Program-made: the position numbers and the translations under genes
Shown here: positions 27,052 to 35,900 of the stretch, in pieces
Layout: every line of letters starts with the position of its first letter
Numbering within the stretch: the first letter of the stretch is position 1
Assembly (NCBI GenBank): GCA_009782875.1
Contig: WRIE01000002.1
Location: 28,390-92,389, forward strand
DNA: 64,000 nt
DNA from: Eubacteriaceae bacterium
GTDB lineage: Bacteria; Bacillota; Clostridia; Eubacteriales; Anaerofustaceae
Direction: 5' to 3'
Notes under the pieces: model-generated
The model's input: only the letters and a program-made list of their open reading frames with translations
Database searches by the model: none
What the model was told of the DNA's origin: nothing

Positions 27052-27978
27052 CTAAATAAGCAGCCTGTCCAGCCCAATCCCGCTGATCAGGCAACGCTCT
27101 TTCGGGTTCCCGGTCATTTGCCCAATCCAGTCAACAAAGCCCCCATCTCCAACTTCCACCTGGCTACCGTCATCCATTTCCATAAAAATCTTGTAGCTGA
27201 CTCCTTTGTAGTAGTTATTGTTTTCCTTGGCAAAATCCAGGCTAACGGGAATATCTTCAAGCTCCTCGCCAACCAAATGCTCCATTCGGGCAAAAAAGCC
27301 GTCGCCATCCGCATACCCTCCCCGCTTTGACAAGGCGACCTTCAGATTTGCGCCATACCTTTGGACCAGCAGTTGCTTGTAATATCCCAGTTGTGTGGCT
27401 AACAACTCGCTCTCACATGAGTATGATCCCCTGTCCTTGCCCGACGAGACGATGCAAAAGATGCCGAAGTGGGTATAGTACCCCTTTGTTTTTGGAAACT
27501 GCTGCGCCCTCAACACTCTTGTTGTGGCGCAATAATGCAAAGGGTCTGGAAAGTTTTCAGCTTCCTTCCCCTTTAGCTTGCTGGCAATGATAATAGCCAG
27601 CATATTAGTCGGGTCAGGCATTGTCTCAGTGCCCCTAAGGGAGCTGACGACATTGTTTTGGTTCACATATCCAAATGCGGAACTGCTGCCAAGGGGCGAT
27701 GCAGGCGAGAGAAGCACAGCCTTAAAGCCATTTTCTTTTCCTAAAGCCAACAGTTCCGATTCTAATGTACGGTATAAAACAGGGTCAATTTCACTTGGCA
27801 CAGTAAACCGGTTTGACTTGTAAGCTTTTAACAGCCCTTGAGGGCTAATTTTGCCTGCTTGCCTGCCCAGAAGCTCCATAAGCAGCGAATTCAAATCGGC
27901 TTTGGGCAAGGACAGCAGTTTTCCAACCAGGGCGATGTCTCCCAAATCGCCTAAAATCCTATCTAAAATCCCTCCCAT
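27052..27978 (-). CDS. Class II aminoacyl-tRNA synthetase-like protein (HisZ-like?)
   Basis: Start at ATG 27978 behind GGAG; the longer frame to 28062 has no site. The 308-residue protein carries a motif 2-like HYCATTRVLRAQQF followed by HFGIFCIVSSGKDRG, then YYKGVSYKIF and DGGFVDWIGQM, and a motif 3-like ISGIGLDRLL at the end. This is the catalytic core of class II synthetases, with the look of the HisRS/HisZ branch (YYxG segment, GGxxD-like). It lacks an anticodon domain. No his genes are near. It could be a HisZ-like regulatory paralogue or a synthetase-derived enzyme. Confidence 0.55.
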   Translation of the reverse strand: MGGILDRILGDLGDIALVGKLLSLPKADLNSLLMELLGRQAGKISPQGLLKAYKSNRFTVPSEIDPVLYRTLESELLALGKENGFKAVLLSPASPLGSSSAFGYVNQNNVVSSLRGTETMPDPTNMLAIIIASKLKGKEAENFPDPLHYCATTRVLRAQQFPKTKGYYTHFGIFCIVSSGKDRGSYSCESELLATQLGYYKQLLVQRYGANLKVALSKRGGYADGDGFFARMEHLVGEELEDIPVSLDFAKENNNYYKGVSYKIFMEMDDGSQVEVGDGGFVDWIGQMTGNPKERCLISGIGLDRLLI

Positions 27979-28339
27979 ATCTTTTCTCCAAAAAAAATAT
28001 TTTTTCCAACATAAGCAACCAGCCCAAATACATGGTTCTGATCGCAGCTTGGCACAAAACATTCAACCGTTGCCAGCTTGCATGCGCCAAATAAAACGCA
28101 ATGCATAAACCAAGAGCCATGGCAAATGTGCGGCGCTGGAGTTAATAAAACAATCCAGATATGATTAAAGTACTCTATATATGGGATTGAAATCAAGCTG
28201 CTTTTATTAAAAAAAGAGCCAAAATATTATATTAAAAACATATTCAATTTCCCTCTTCCCCCGGCAGTTTTTCAGCCTTGGCGTGGTATTATTGTGACAA
28301 GAATAAAAAATCGAATACTGGAGGAGAGAGTATACTTTC

Positions 28340-29500
28340 ATGAGCATGCATGAGCTATATGAGCAAAGGAAAGCAGATATCCTGAAAGCTGCAAACTGCG
28401 AGAAACCTGGTTTGATGCCAATTATGGAGTATCCAGGTGTAGGTGTTTTCAAAAACAGCCAGGTGCTGTTCAAGGATTTGCTAAATGACGGCGAAGCATA
28501 CAAAAGGGAATGGATGAGTCATTACGAAGAAATCTATTGTGACTGCTATATACATGGAAATGTGGGTGTGTACCCAAAAGGAAACGCTGCGCTTGGAGGG
28601 GGGATGGGATACCACCTCAGCCCTGACGGGCGCTCCTACCAGCATGTAGCCAAGGACAACCGTATGCGGGAAGATGAATACCCGTTGTTTACCAAGGATC
28701 CAGTGGCGTTTATCAAAAACACATTGATTCCAAGGATATACCCCAAACTTTTTGACGGGGATTTTGAGGAAGCGAAAAACGCAATCAAGATTCTTCTTGG
28801 CGAGATGGCCGGCAGAGGCCCCCTTGTGGCAGCGCCAGCGGCGCAAGCAGAGGAGGAATACGGCATCGTCCCAATGAGAGGGGGCGGGGGAAGCATCTAT
28901 GTGGCCCTCGACCAGCTCTTTGACAGGTACAGGGGTTTCAAGAATACATTGATTGATTTACGGCGCAACAGGCCGCAATTGGAAGAAGCTTGCAACGCGC
29001 TGCATGAATTATTTTTCCAGTCATTCGAGAACGGGATACCGACCACATTCCCCTTTGGCATGCACAACCCCCATATCCCTACATATATCGGCAACAAGGA
29101 TTTTGACCAGCTATATTGGCCTGAGCAAAGCACAGTCATCAGGAATGTCGACAAACATGGGGGCAAAATGATAATAAACATGGAGGGCAGATGGCAGAAG
29201 TTCCTCGACAACTTCTTAGACTTGCCTAAAGCCAGCGTCCTTCTCCAAGTTGACGATGACGATATATTTGAGGTTAGGCAGAAGGTTGGAAACAAGTTTT
29301 GCATAATGGGCGGAGCGAAGCTGTCCACCATTATCACTAGCAGCAAGCAGGCAAACTTGGACTATGCCAAAAAAGTTATTGACGAGGTCGGCCCAGATGG
29401 GGCATTGATTTTTGGCACAGACAAAATGTGGGTCACTCCGTCAGAATACAACCAAAACTTGATCGATGTCTACGAATTTGCCCGTGGATACAGGCAGTAA
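28340..29500 (+). CDS. URO-D superfamily protein (second paralogue)
   Basis: GGAGGAGAG precedes ATG 28340. The 386-residue protein is similar in length and plan to the one at 3736: VAAPAAQAEEEYGI in the middle, FPFGMHNPHIPTYIGN, then MIINMEGRWQKFL, ASVLLQVDDDDIFE, CIMGGAKLSTIITSS and DGALIFGTDKMW at the end. The shared late motifs MLQPEQDD / LLQVDDDD and GG-K/MT mark the two as paralogues. The family includes cobamide-dependent methyltransferases and HemE. A microprotein gene follows 11 bases downstream in the same transcription unit, and a bidirectional terminator ends it. Confidence 0.8.
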   Translation: MSMHELYEQRKADILKAANCEKPGLMPIMEYPGVGVFKNSQVLFKDLLNDGEAYKREWMSHYEEIYCDCYIHGNVGVYPKGNAALGGGMGYHLSPDGRSYQHVAKDNRMREDEYPLFTKDPVAFIKNTLIPRIYPKLFDGDFEEAKNAIKILLGEMAGRGPLVAAPAAQAEEEYGIVPMRGGGGSIYVALDQLFDRYRGFKNTLIDLRRNRPQLEEACNALHELFFQSFENGIPTTFPFGMHNPHIPTYIGNKDFDQLYWPEQSTVIRNVDKHGGKMIINMEGRWQKFLDNFLDLPKASVLLQVDDDDIFEVRQKVGNKFCIMGGAKLSTIITSSKQANLDYAKKVIDEVGPDGALIFGTDKMWVTPSEYNQNLIDVYEFARGYRQ

Positions 29501-29511
29501 GGAGAGAGAGA

Positions 29512-29628
29512 ATGGAAGAGTATACGTGGGATGACATTGTGGCAGCGCTCATTGGCGATGAGGAATGGGACTACCCAAAAGACAAACGTGAAGCGGTTCT
29601 CAAGGGCCTAATAAACGGCTTGTTATAA
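29512..29628 (+). CDS. 38-residue microprotein following URO-D homologue
   Basis: ATG 29512 follows GGAGAGAGAG, directly after the URO-D stop. The product ends YPKDKREAVLKGLINGLL, an amphipathic helix that aligns with IPEENRDAYLRAFIHMLM of the microprotein at 3562-3696 (shared P, R, A, L, I, L positions). Position next to a URO-D gene in both cases argues for a true gene family. Function unknown. Confidence 0.7.
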   Translation: MEEYTWDDIVAALIGDEEWDYPKDKREAVLKGLINGLL

Positions 29629-29643
29629 AAGCCGCAAAATAAA

Positions 29644-29677
29644 AACGCGCTGTAAGCCCCAAAGGCTGCAGCGCGTT
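29644..29677. terminator. Bidirectional terminator
   Basis: AACGCGCTG (29644-29652) pairs with CAGCGCGTT (29669-29677) around an inner GCC/GGC stem, with A- and T-runs on the two sides. It lies between the convergent microprotein and lipoprotein genes. Confidence 0.82.
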
Positions 29678-29683
29678 TGTTAT

Positions 29684-30163
29684 TTATAGTGCTTCGCTAA
29701 TAACAGTTATGCCATCAACATCCAAGTAATAGTAAGGCGAGTCCCCGTCTTCGAAATAGACCCCGAAGACACCTTCGATTTCTATCATCGAATCTTCTCC
29801 AGGGTAGTCGTCCGGGAAAGCCTTGCTTTCATCCAGCTTGAACTCAAATCCCTGTTCACAACAACCAGACGAGTCTCCAATTATCAAGTAGTGGTAGTAA
29901 AGGCCTGTAGGCTCATAGTAAGCAGCATAATAAAGCCCGTTCGCCTTGATTTTCTTCCCAATGTAATTTTCCGGGTTCAACATGATATTGTATGCCTCTG
30001 CATAAATCATCGTGTCGCTCAGCTTGGTCAGGTCGATGTCGACAACAGCAGCGTTAACGCTTTGGCTTTTGCTTTCCGCAGTGGCTTGTTTGCTGCTTGC
30101 GCAACCTGTTGCCGACAGGCATAGCAATAATATGGCTAGCAAAATAGCTAGATTTTTCTTCAT
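29684..30163 (-). CDS. Lipoprotein with OB-like domain
   Basis: A 159-residue lipoprotein with a signal peptide ending in the lipobox LSATGC. The mature part has a segment NPENYIGKKIKANGLYY, then YHYLIIGDSSGCCEQGFEF with a CC pair, and a closing IEIEGVFGVYFEDG, an order seen in small OB-fold-like domains such as the end of YcgQ-type permease subunits. That similarity is weak. The CC pair may bind metal. The gene is alone, convergent with the URO-D unit. Confidence 0.6.
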   Translation of the reverse strand: MKKNLAILLAILLLCLSATGCASSKQATAESKSQSVNAAVVDIDLTKLSDTMIYAEAYNIMLNPENYIGKKIKANGLYYAAYYEPTGLYYHYLIIGDSSGCCEQGFEFKLDESKAFPDDYPGEDSMIEIEGVFGVYFEDGDSPYYYLDVDGITVISEAL

Positions 30164-30893
30164 CTAATCGTGCGCGGGGATACCCCGCCTCAAGCTTGCT
30201 GGGAGGCGGGAGGAATCGCGCTCTCCTTTTCCAAGATATAGCGAAGGCGTTGCCCTCCGCTGAGTAGCTGTATAATGCCTTAAGCCCCCCAACTACCAGA
30301 GACAAATCCACTTCGCCAATGTTGTCCCAAGGTTCTGGATGGTTGCTGCGCCGCCCTTGCCCGCCAAGGCTTTTAGCCATAGCCTGCAGAGCTGCAGACT
30401 AGCGGAGCATCCGCAGGCGCCTATATATTCTTGGGCAACGCGGTGTTTAGGCGCTTAGGCTAGCCAACAAGGGCTTGTTTAAGCACAAGCCCCCTCCTCA
30501 AGAGCCATCAGGCGCTAAGTGGCAGGTTATCGGCATCCCTAAAACCTCGCTAACAATTCTAGGCTGTCAGCCAGCCACCGGGAGAGAGTGGCGGCTAACA
30601 AGCTTCTTATGCTTGTTAGCATACTTCCTTTTAGGCCAACAAGCAAGGGTTAATTTGTCGAAGCAATCAAAGCTGGCGATAAGCGCATAGCAACACATGA
30701 CCATTGTTGCAGCAGGTTTATTGTGTTGCAGCGTGGTATTTGCTTGATAAGCGCTTGCCGCAGCCTTGGATTAAAAAATGTGGAAAAACCAACTGGATCT
30801 AATAATTCGCCAAAATCCCACATTTGTCACAGCTGCTCTCTCCACTGCTATATATCAACGCAAGAATTGGTATAATAATAGGGAAAAACGGCG
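30164..30893. other. Non-coding region with several hairpins
   Basis: No convincing gene. It contains repeated stem-forming words built on CAACAAG/CTTGTT: GGGCTTGT...ACAAGCCCC near 30472-30493, and a perfect ten-base hairpin GCTAACAAGC (30594-30603) with GCTTGTTAGC (30611-30620). The cluster may be remnants of terminators or a structured RNA. Confidence 0.5.
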
Positions 30894-32111
30894 ATGAGCG
30901 CCTACAATAGCCATTTACGAAATAATGGGGTTATTCCAATGGACGGGATACAGGATGGTAACAGGCAGGACAGCTTGCGGCTTTATGTGATAATCATACT
31001 AGAGCTGGCAAGCTCCGCAGGGGCCATAGCGCTCTTTAGGGAGAGCGTCAAAACAGCCTTGCTGTCATGGTTCTTGTTTGCTGCTTTTTTGTCGCTTATG
31101 CTGTTTCAAGGCAAACGCTATCCCAAGGTGATTTTTTTTGCAATGCAAGTGGCAAGCGCAATCACGATCTGCTTAGTGTCTTCAGTGGAGCACCAAGCCG
31201 CGCCATTTGCATGTGTTTTTTTAGTGTTGCTATACAGCGCGCCACTATGGGTTTTGCTAAGAAGAGGCAGTGGGGCAAGAATTGGCGCCTATCTGGCGGC
31301 ATTGGCTTTTGGGTACGCATTGGCTTTCTTTATTGCAGGCGGCCTTGTCGCCGCTATGCTCTTTTTACCGGTTTCAAGCGCAACTAGGGCGATTTTGCTT
31401 CTCTCCCTTTCCATCCAGCCCGGCGACAAATCACCCAATTGGGCATATGAAGCCGCAGGCGCCCTTGTTGTCGCAATTGTCTGCATCGCCGGTCCAGCCT
31501 TGGCTGAGCCATCCTTCGCAGCGTACAAGGTAAAAGCCCACTTGAAGCGCCAGTACGAATGGCAAGAGATATCAATTGCCAAGAGCAGCAGGGACAGCAA
31601 CTATTATTATATGGATGTGCAACCTTCTGGCGACCTCCAGCACCCTTTCACAGTTAGGACCGGCAGGGGCTTGTCTTCATGGGTATATGACGATTATATG
31701 TCAGTCGTTTTTCTCAGCCAGGTTCCAGGCCATTACTACCAATTGCTTGATGCATTTCCTATTAAAGAAATTTCAACACTGGTCGCCCCCCAATCTTGGG
31801 ACCTGTTTTACTCCCAAGGCATGGGCCTTGAGCAAATTAATGAGGCAAGGTTCGTCCGTTTCACATTAGGGATCAGCTTTGAGGATAGCCCAGAGCCCTT
31901 TGAAGACATAGCGAGCCTCATTGTAGATATCCTTGGTGTGATCAGGTCAGATTTTCTCGCCCCTGAAATCTATTTCCACTTCAATGGCGAACAGGTCTAC
32001 TTCAATAGCGTGTATGTTGACACAAGCGCTTCTGCGCTAAAAGACCTGCCCTCCGCCGAGGAGGTGCGCAGCCTTATCGAAGAGATTAAAACCATGCCTA
32101 TAATCTACTAG
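30894..32111 (+). CDS. Multi-spanning membrane protein, unknown
   Basis: The 405-residue protein has about six to seven hydrophobic segments in its first 210 residues and a soluble C-terminal half (from AAYKVKAHLKRQYEW) with several aromatic-rich strands. No motif is recognised. The start is uncertain: neither ATG 30894 nor ATG 30939 has a strong ribosome binding site. It stands alone. Confidence 0.6.
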   Translation: MSAYNSHLRNNGVIPMDGIQDGNRQDSLRLYVIIILELASSAGAIALFRESVKTALLSWFLFAAFLSLMLFQGKRYPKVIFFAMQVASAITICLVSSVEHQAAPFACVFLVLLYSAPLWVLLRRGSGARIGAYLAALAFGYALAFFIAGGLVAAMLFLPVSSATRAILLLSLSIQPGDKSPNWAYEAAGALVVAIVCIAGPALAEPSFAAYKVKAHLKRQYEWQEISIAKSSRDSNYYYMDVQPSGDLQHPFTVRTGRGLSSWVYDDYMSVVFLSQVPGHYYQLLDAFPIKEISTLVAPQSWDLFYSQGMGLEQINEARFVRFTLGISFEDSPEPFEDIASLIVDILGVIRSDFLAPEIYFHFNGEQVYFNSVYVDTSASALKDLPSAEEVRSLIEEIKTMPIIY

Positions 32112-32813
32112 AGGGCAAAGCCCCGCTTGGACCATTCCCTTCAAGGGTGTTTTTTTCATTTCAAATATTATATTCACGTTTCTCAAACACCGCAACAAGG
32201 CCTGTAAAATCAATTCCCATAAAATGCATATAAAAAAGTAAAAGGGAAAAAATACAATAACAATGCCACTAAAATGGTATTGTTGCGATAACTAAGGCTG
32301 GATATATGTTGATTTGGCCAGTTTTCAACAACCTTCAAAATAATTAGAACAATAACTATAATTAGCAATTAAATTATAAATACAATGATACCCTTTTAAT
32401 TCCATGAAAGCCAGGCTTAATAGCTGATTGAGCAGGGAAGCAAACTTTTTTATTGGTGATTTTCGCTTGCCCGAAAGTGCCTGGAAACAGCTTGCTTCAT
32501 ATAGGTTTCTCAATAGAGCTCTTTTGTGCCCGCAAGGGATGGATGAGCTCTGAAAGCCGCTTGTGTTGCGGTATTTGCACATTTTCGCCTGCGTTCCCAC
32601 AGTTGCGCCCAATTTTTTGTCAACGTTTTCTGTCTGCGCTTGCAGCTGCCTGCCGGCGCTTCCCTCCGAGCCTAACATTTGCACTATATTGAATGTATTT
32701 CATTTGTCTGTAAGCTTGATAGAAGACTGGTGTAATCTGTTACAAGATTGTTGAAAACTAAGTAGTGAAGCGAAATAAAATATTATTGTAATCATTTTCA
32801 GTAAATTATTGCA
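32112..32813. other. AT-rich intergenic region
   Basis: About 700 bases before the large surface-protein promoter. Short frames on both strands are not convincing. A T-run follows CAAGGGTG near 32145, possibly a weak terminator of the previous gene. Confidence 0.45.
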
Positions 32814-32843
32814 TTGACATTGAAGCTCACAAAAGGTTATATT
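32814..32843 (+). promoter_or_regulatory. Sigma-A promoter of the large surface protein
   Basis: TTGACA (32814-32819) and TATATT (32838-32843) are 18 bases apart. The inverted repeat GGTTA-TATTG-TAACC overlaps the -10 box and could be an operator. The leader would be about 120 bases. Confidence 0.7.
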
Positions 32844-32971
32844 GTAACCATAGCTTAATGAAAATTGCATATAAGATTAATAGTACAATGACAATGCAAC
32901 TTGAAGAGAGCAGGGAGAGTTTATTAAATTGCTTAGACAAAGCACTGGCTTACGCCAGAGGAGGAGAAACA

Positions 32972-35900
32972 ATGCATAGAAGCATGAAGGCAGCCAAAAG
33001 AATAATAGCATTCATTCTTGTAGCCCTTATTGCAGTATCTCTAGCGCCAAGCTCGGCGTTTGCTGCAAATGAAGAGTGGCTGTGCGGGACAGCGCCCTAT
33101 GGCGCCACCCCCAAAGTACCGACTGTACACCAGCCAGTAGGTTATTATAAAGGCAAATACTATAATGACGGGAAGAGCGGCAACGAGATCGCCTTCGCGA
33201 CCCTTTATAAAAAAGCCGAATGGGTCAATGACTCATCACTCGGCAGCAATGTGTTCGATATCACCCTTCAGGCGTTCGGGGATAAGATAGTCCCTCCGCC
33301 GCGCCCAGTATACACAGTAATCGTTACTGACTTGTCAAACTCTATGGTCGACGGATACATAGAAGTAGACAAGAGCTATGAGAGGCAGTCGGGTTGGGGC
33401 TTAGGCTACCGCGACAACTCCCAAGTAGGCTACACTACAAGCGGAACCCGCGCTAAATACTCATATACTAGGCTCCAGCAAGTGCAAGACGCAGCCTATG
33501 GGTATATCCAAGAGATGTTTGACACAACTACAGACCCTGAAGGCAGCAACAAGATAGCATTGGCTTCATACGCCAAAGAAGGAAGGATAGACTCCGGCTT
33601 TGAAGGCTTGTCAAGCAAAGCGGCCTTAGAGCAGAAGTTGTATGACTACTTCAAGCCATACCCGAATGCCAGCTCCAATAACTGGTCGACAAACCCGATC
33701 CCTGGCAATTCGGGCTCAACAAACCACCAAGGCGGATTTATCGCTGCTTGGCAACTTATAAAAGAAGCTATGGATGCAGATGCCAAGCTTCCAGAGGCTG
33801 ACCGCCTCGATCCATATTATGTTGTCCTCTATATGAGCGATGGCGCCACCACAGAAGAATACACCAGCAGCACCGACACGCGCGACTCGATGGTCGGCTT
33901 CAATTTGAAGTCTTCAACCCAAGGCACAGGCACAACCACTACAAAGGCAGTAAATGCGGCGTCAGCGATAAAGAATGGCACAAACCCTGACAATGGCGTG
34001 CTGATTGCCACCGTAAGTGTCGGCATCGGCGATATCTGCATTATGTCTGGATCAGCCGACCCGGCGACCTTGAGGAAATTTGCAACAGACGGCTACGACT
34101 TTGAGGCAGAGGCGTCAAGCGAAAGTGTCGCAAAAATCTATGAAATGATCAAAGACGCCACTGACAACCCGTCTATCGAGTCAGGCGCAAAAATTACAGA
34201 TATAGTCCCCAAGGGGTTTGAAGTAATCAGCGCCAAAGCATACGGCTTGGACGGCAAAGAGTACACAGGCGCTGAAATTGACATAGCTGTGGATAAAAAC
34301 AGCGGGGAAACCACAGTCACATGGAAGAACCTGCCTTCTGTTGGAGCAAATTCCCATGTAAGCCTAGTTGTCAGGATTATGGCGACTGATGAGCTTATTG
34401 AAGAAGCTTGCACAGGCCGTGATGGCAACCATATCACTTTTGCGACAAACAAGAAAGCGACACTAGAATACACTAACATCACAGAAGACAAAAACAAGCC
34501 ATGGGATATTCCGGAGTTCCCAATTCCTGAAGTCCATATTGCTAAACCGCGGGATGGCTTCTATGTGACAGTGAACTATATCGGGCTCCAGAATGGCAAA
34601 GAAGTAAAAATCAAAGACTCGGCCCTCAGCAACCCGCTGAAAAACGGCGACTCATATGGGCAGTTTGCGAATAACAGCTTCCTTGAAAAAATAGACAATG
34701 CGGCGTTTGACCACGCAGACATCAACTTTGGAAACGGAAACGTCGTGACTGTAAACAGCAAGAGCGATTATGAGGATGCAGTCAAAAATGAAAAGATCAA
34801 TGGCTATGACATCACAATCAAGTTGTTCTACCAGATCAAAATGTCAGATGTCACAGTGCCATTGTCAAAAACTGTTAGCCTGGGCAACAACCTTATGGAG
34901 TACCCGGCAACATACAGCTTTGAGTTTGAGCTCCACAATGCGAATAACAAGCTAGTGGCCAAAGTGGGCTTCAACCAGGCAGAAATCAAAGACGGCAGCC
35001 CAAAACGCTTTGAATGGGCAAGCAATGTCAACTACTATGACGACATTGAAGGCCAAGTCCTGACTATCTCGGAAAAGGCAGCCGCTGGATGGCAAACAAT
35101 CGCGCCAAAGCCATATGCGAAAATTGAAAACGGCTTTGTGGAGATAATAGGCGGATTGTCGACAGTGAACAATGTCCGCAACCAGGCAAAATGGGCAAAC
35201 CCAGTCGATATCATCCTTGACAAGTCCTTTGCCGGAGATCTATCGTCGCTGGTGCTCCAAGGCGATGACGGTTCTGTCCTGGATTGTATAAATGCGGAGC
35301 ACAGAGGCCATGCGCACAACATGTCTTGTTATGAGCTTGATTGCGATGACGAGGATGATGAGCATGAGCATGATGTTGATTGCTATGAACTGGTGTGCGA
35401 CATAGCTCCTGGCGAAAGCGCAGCATTGCATGGACCAGAATGTTATGTGTACACATTTGGGTTTGAGCTCTCCGGCCAAAACAATGCGATAATAGACACC
35501 AAAACTTTGAGGCTCAGAAAATCTGATTTAGAGGATTTGACAGTTTCAAGAAACCTTTTCGAAGAAGTAGTGTTTGTAGTCAAAGCTGCTGATATCGAAA
35601 AAGGACCGTTCAAGATCACAGAAACCGATAGCCCGATCGGCTGGACAAGCCCGGTTATAACAGGAATAACAATCAACCCGTATACAGGGAAGGTGTACTA
35701 TCCTGACAAAGCCGATTCAGCAGAAATGATAAACAGCTTTGGCGGGACCAGCTACCCTGTGTTCCAGATCAGCAAAGAAGTGTTTGACTTAAGGGCTGGC
35801 GGCGGATCAATAGCAGCCAACTACAATGGCACATTGAAGTTTGGGCTTCTTGATTCCAGCAAAAACCCGTATAACGACAAAGTATACGAGATTAAAATCG

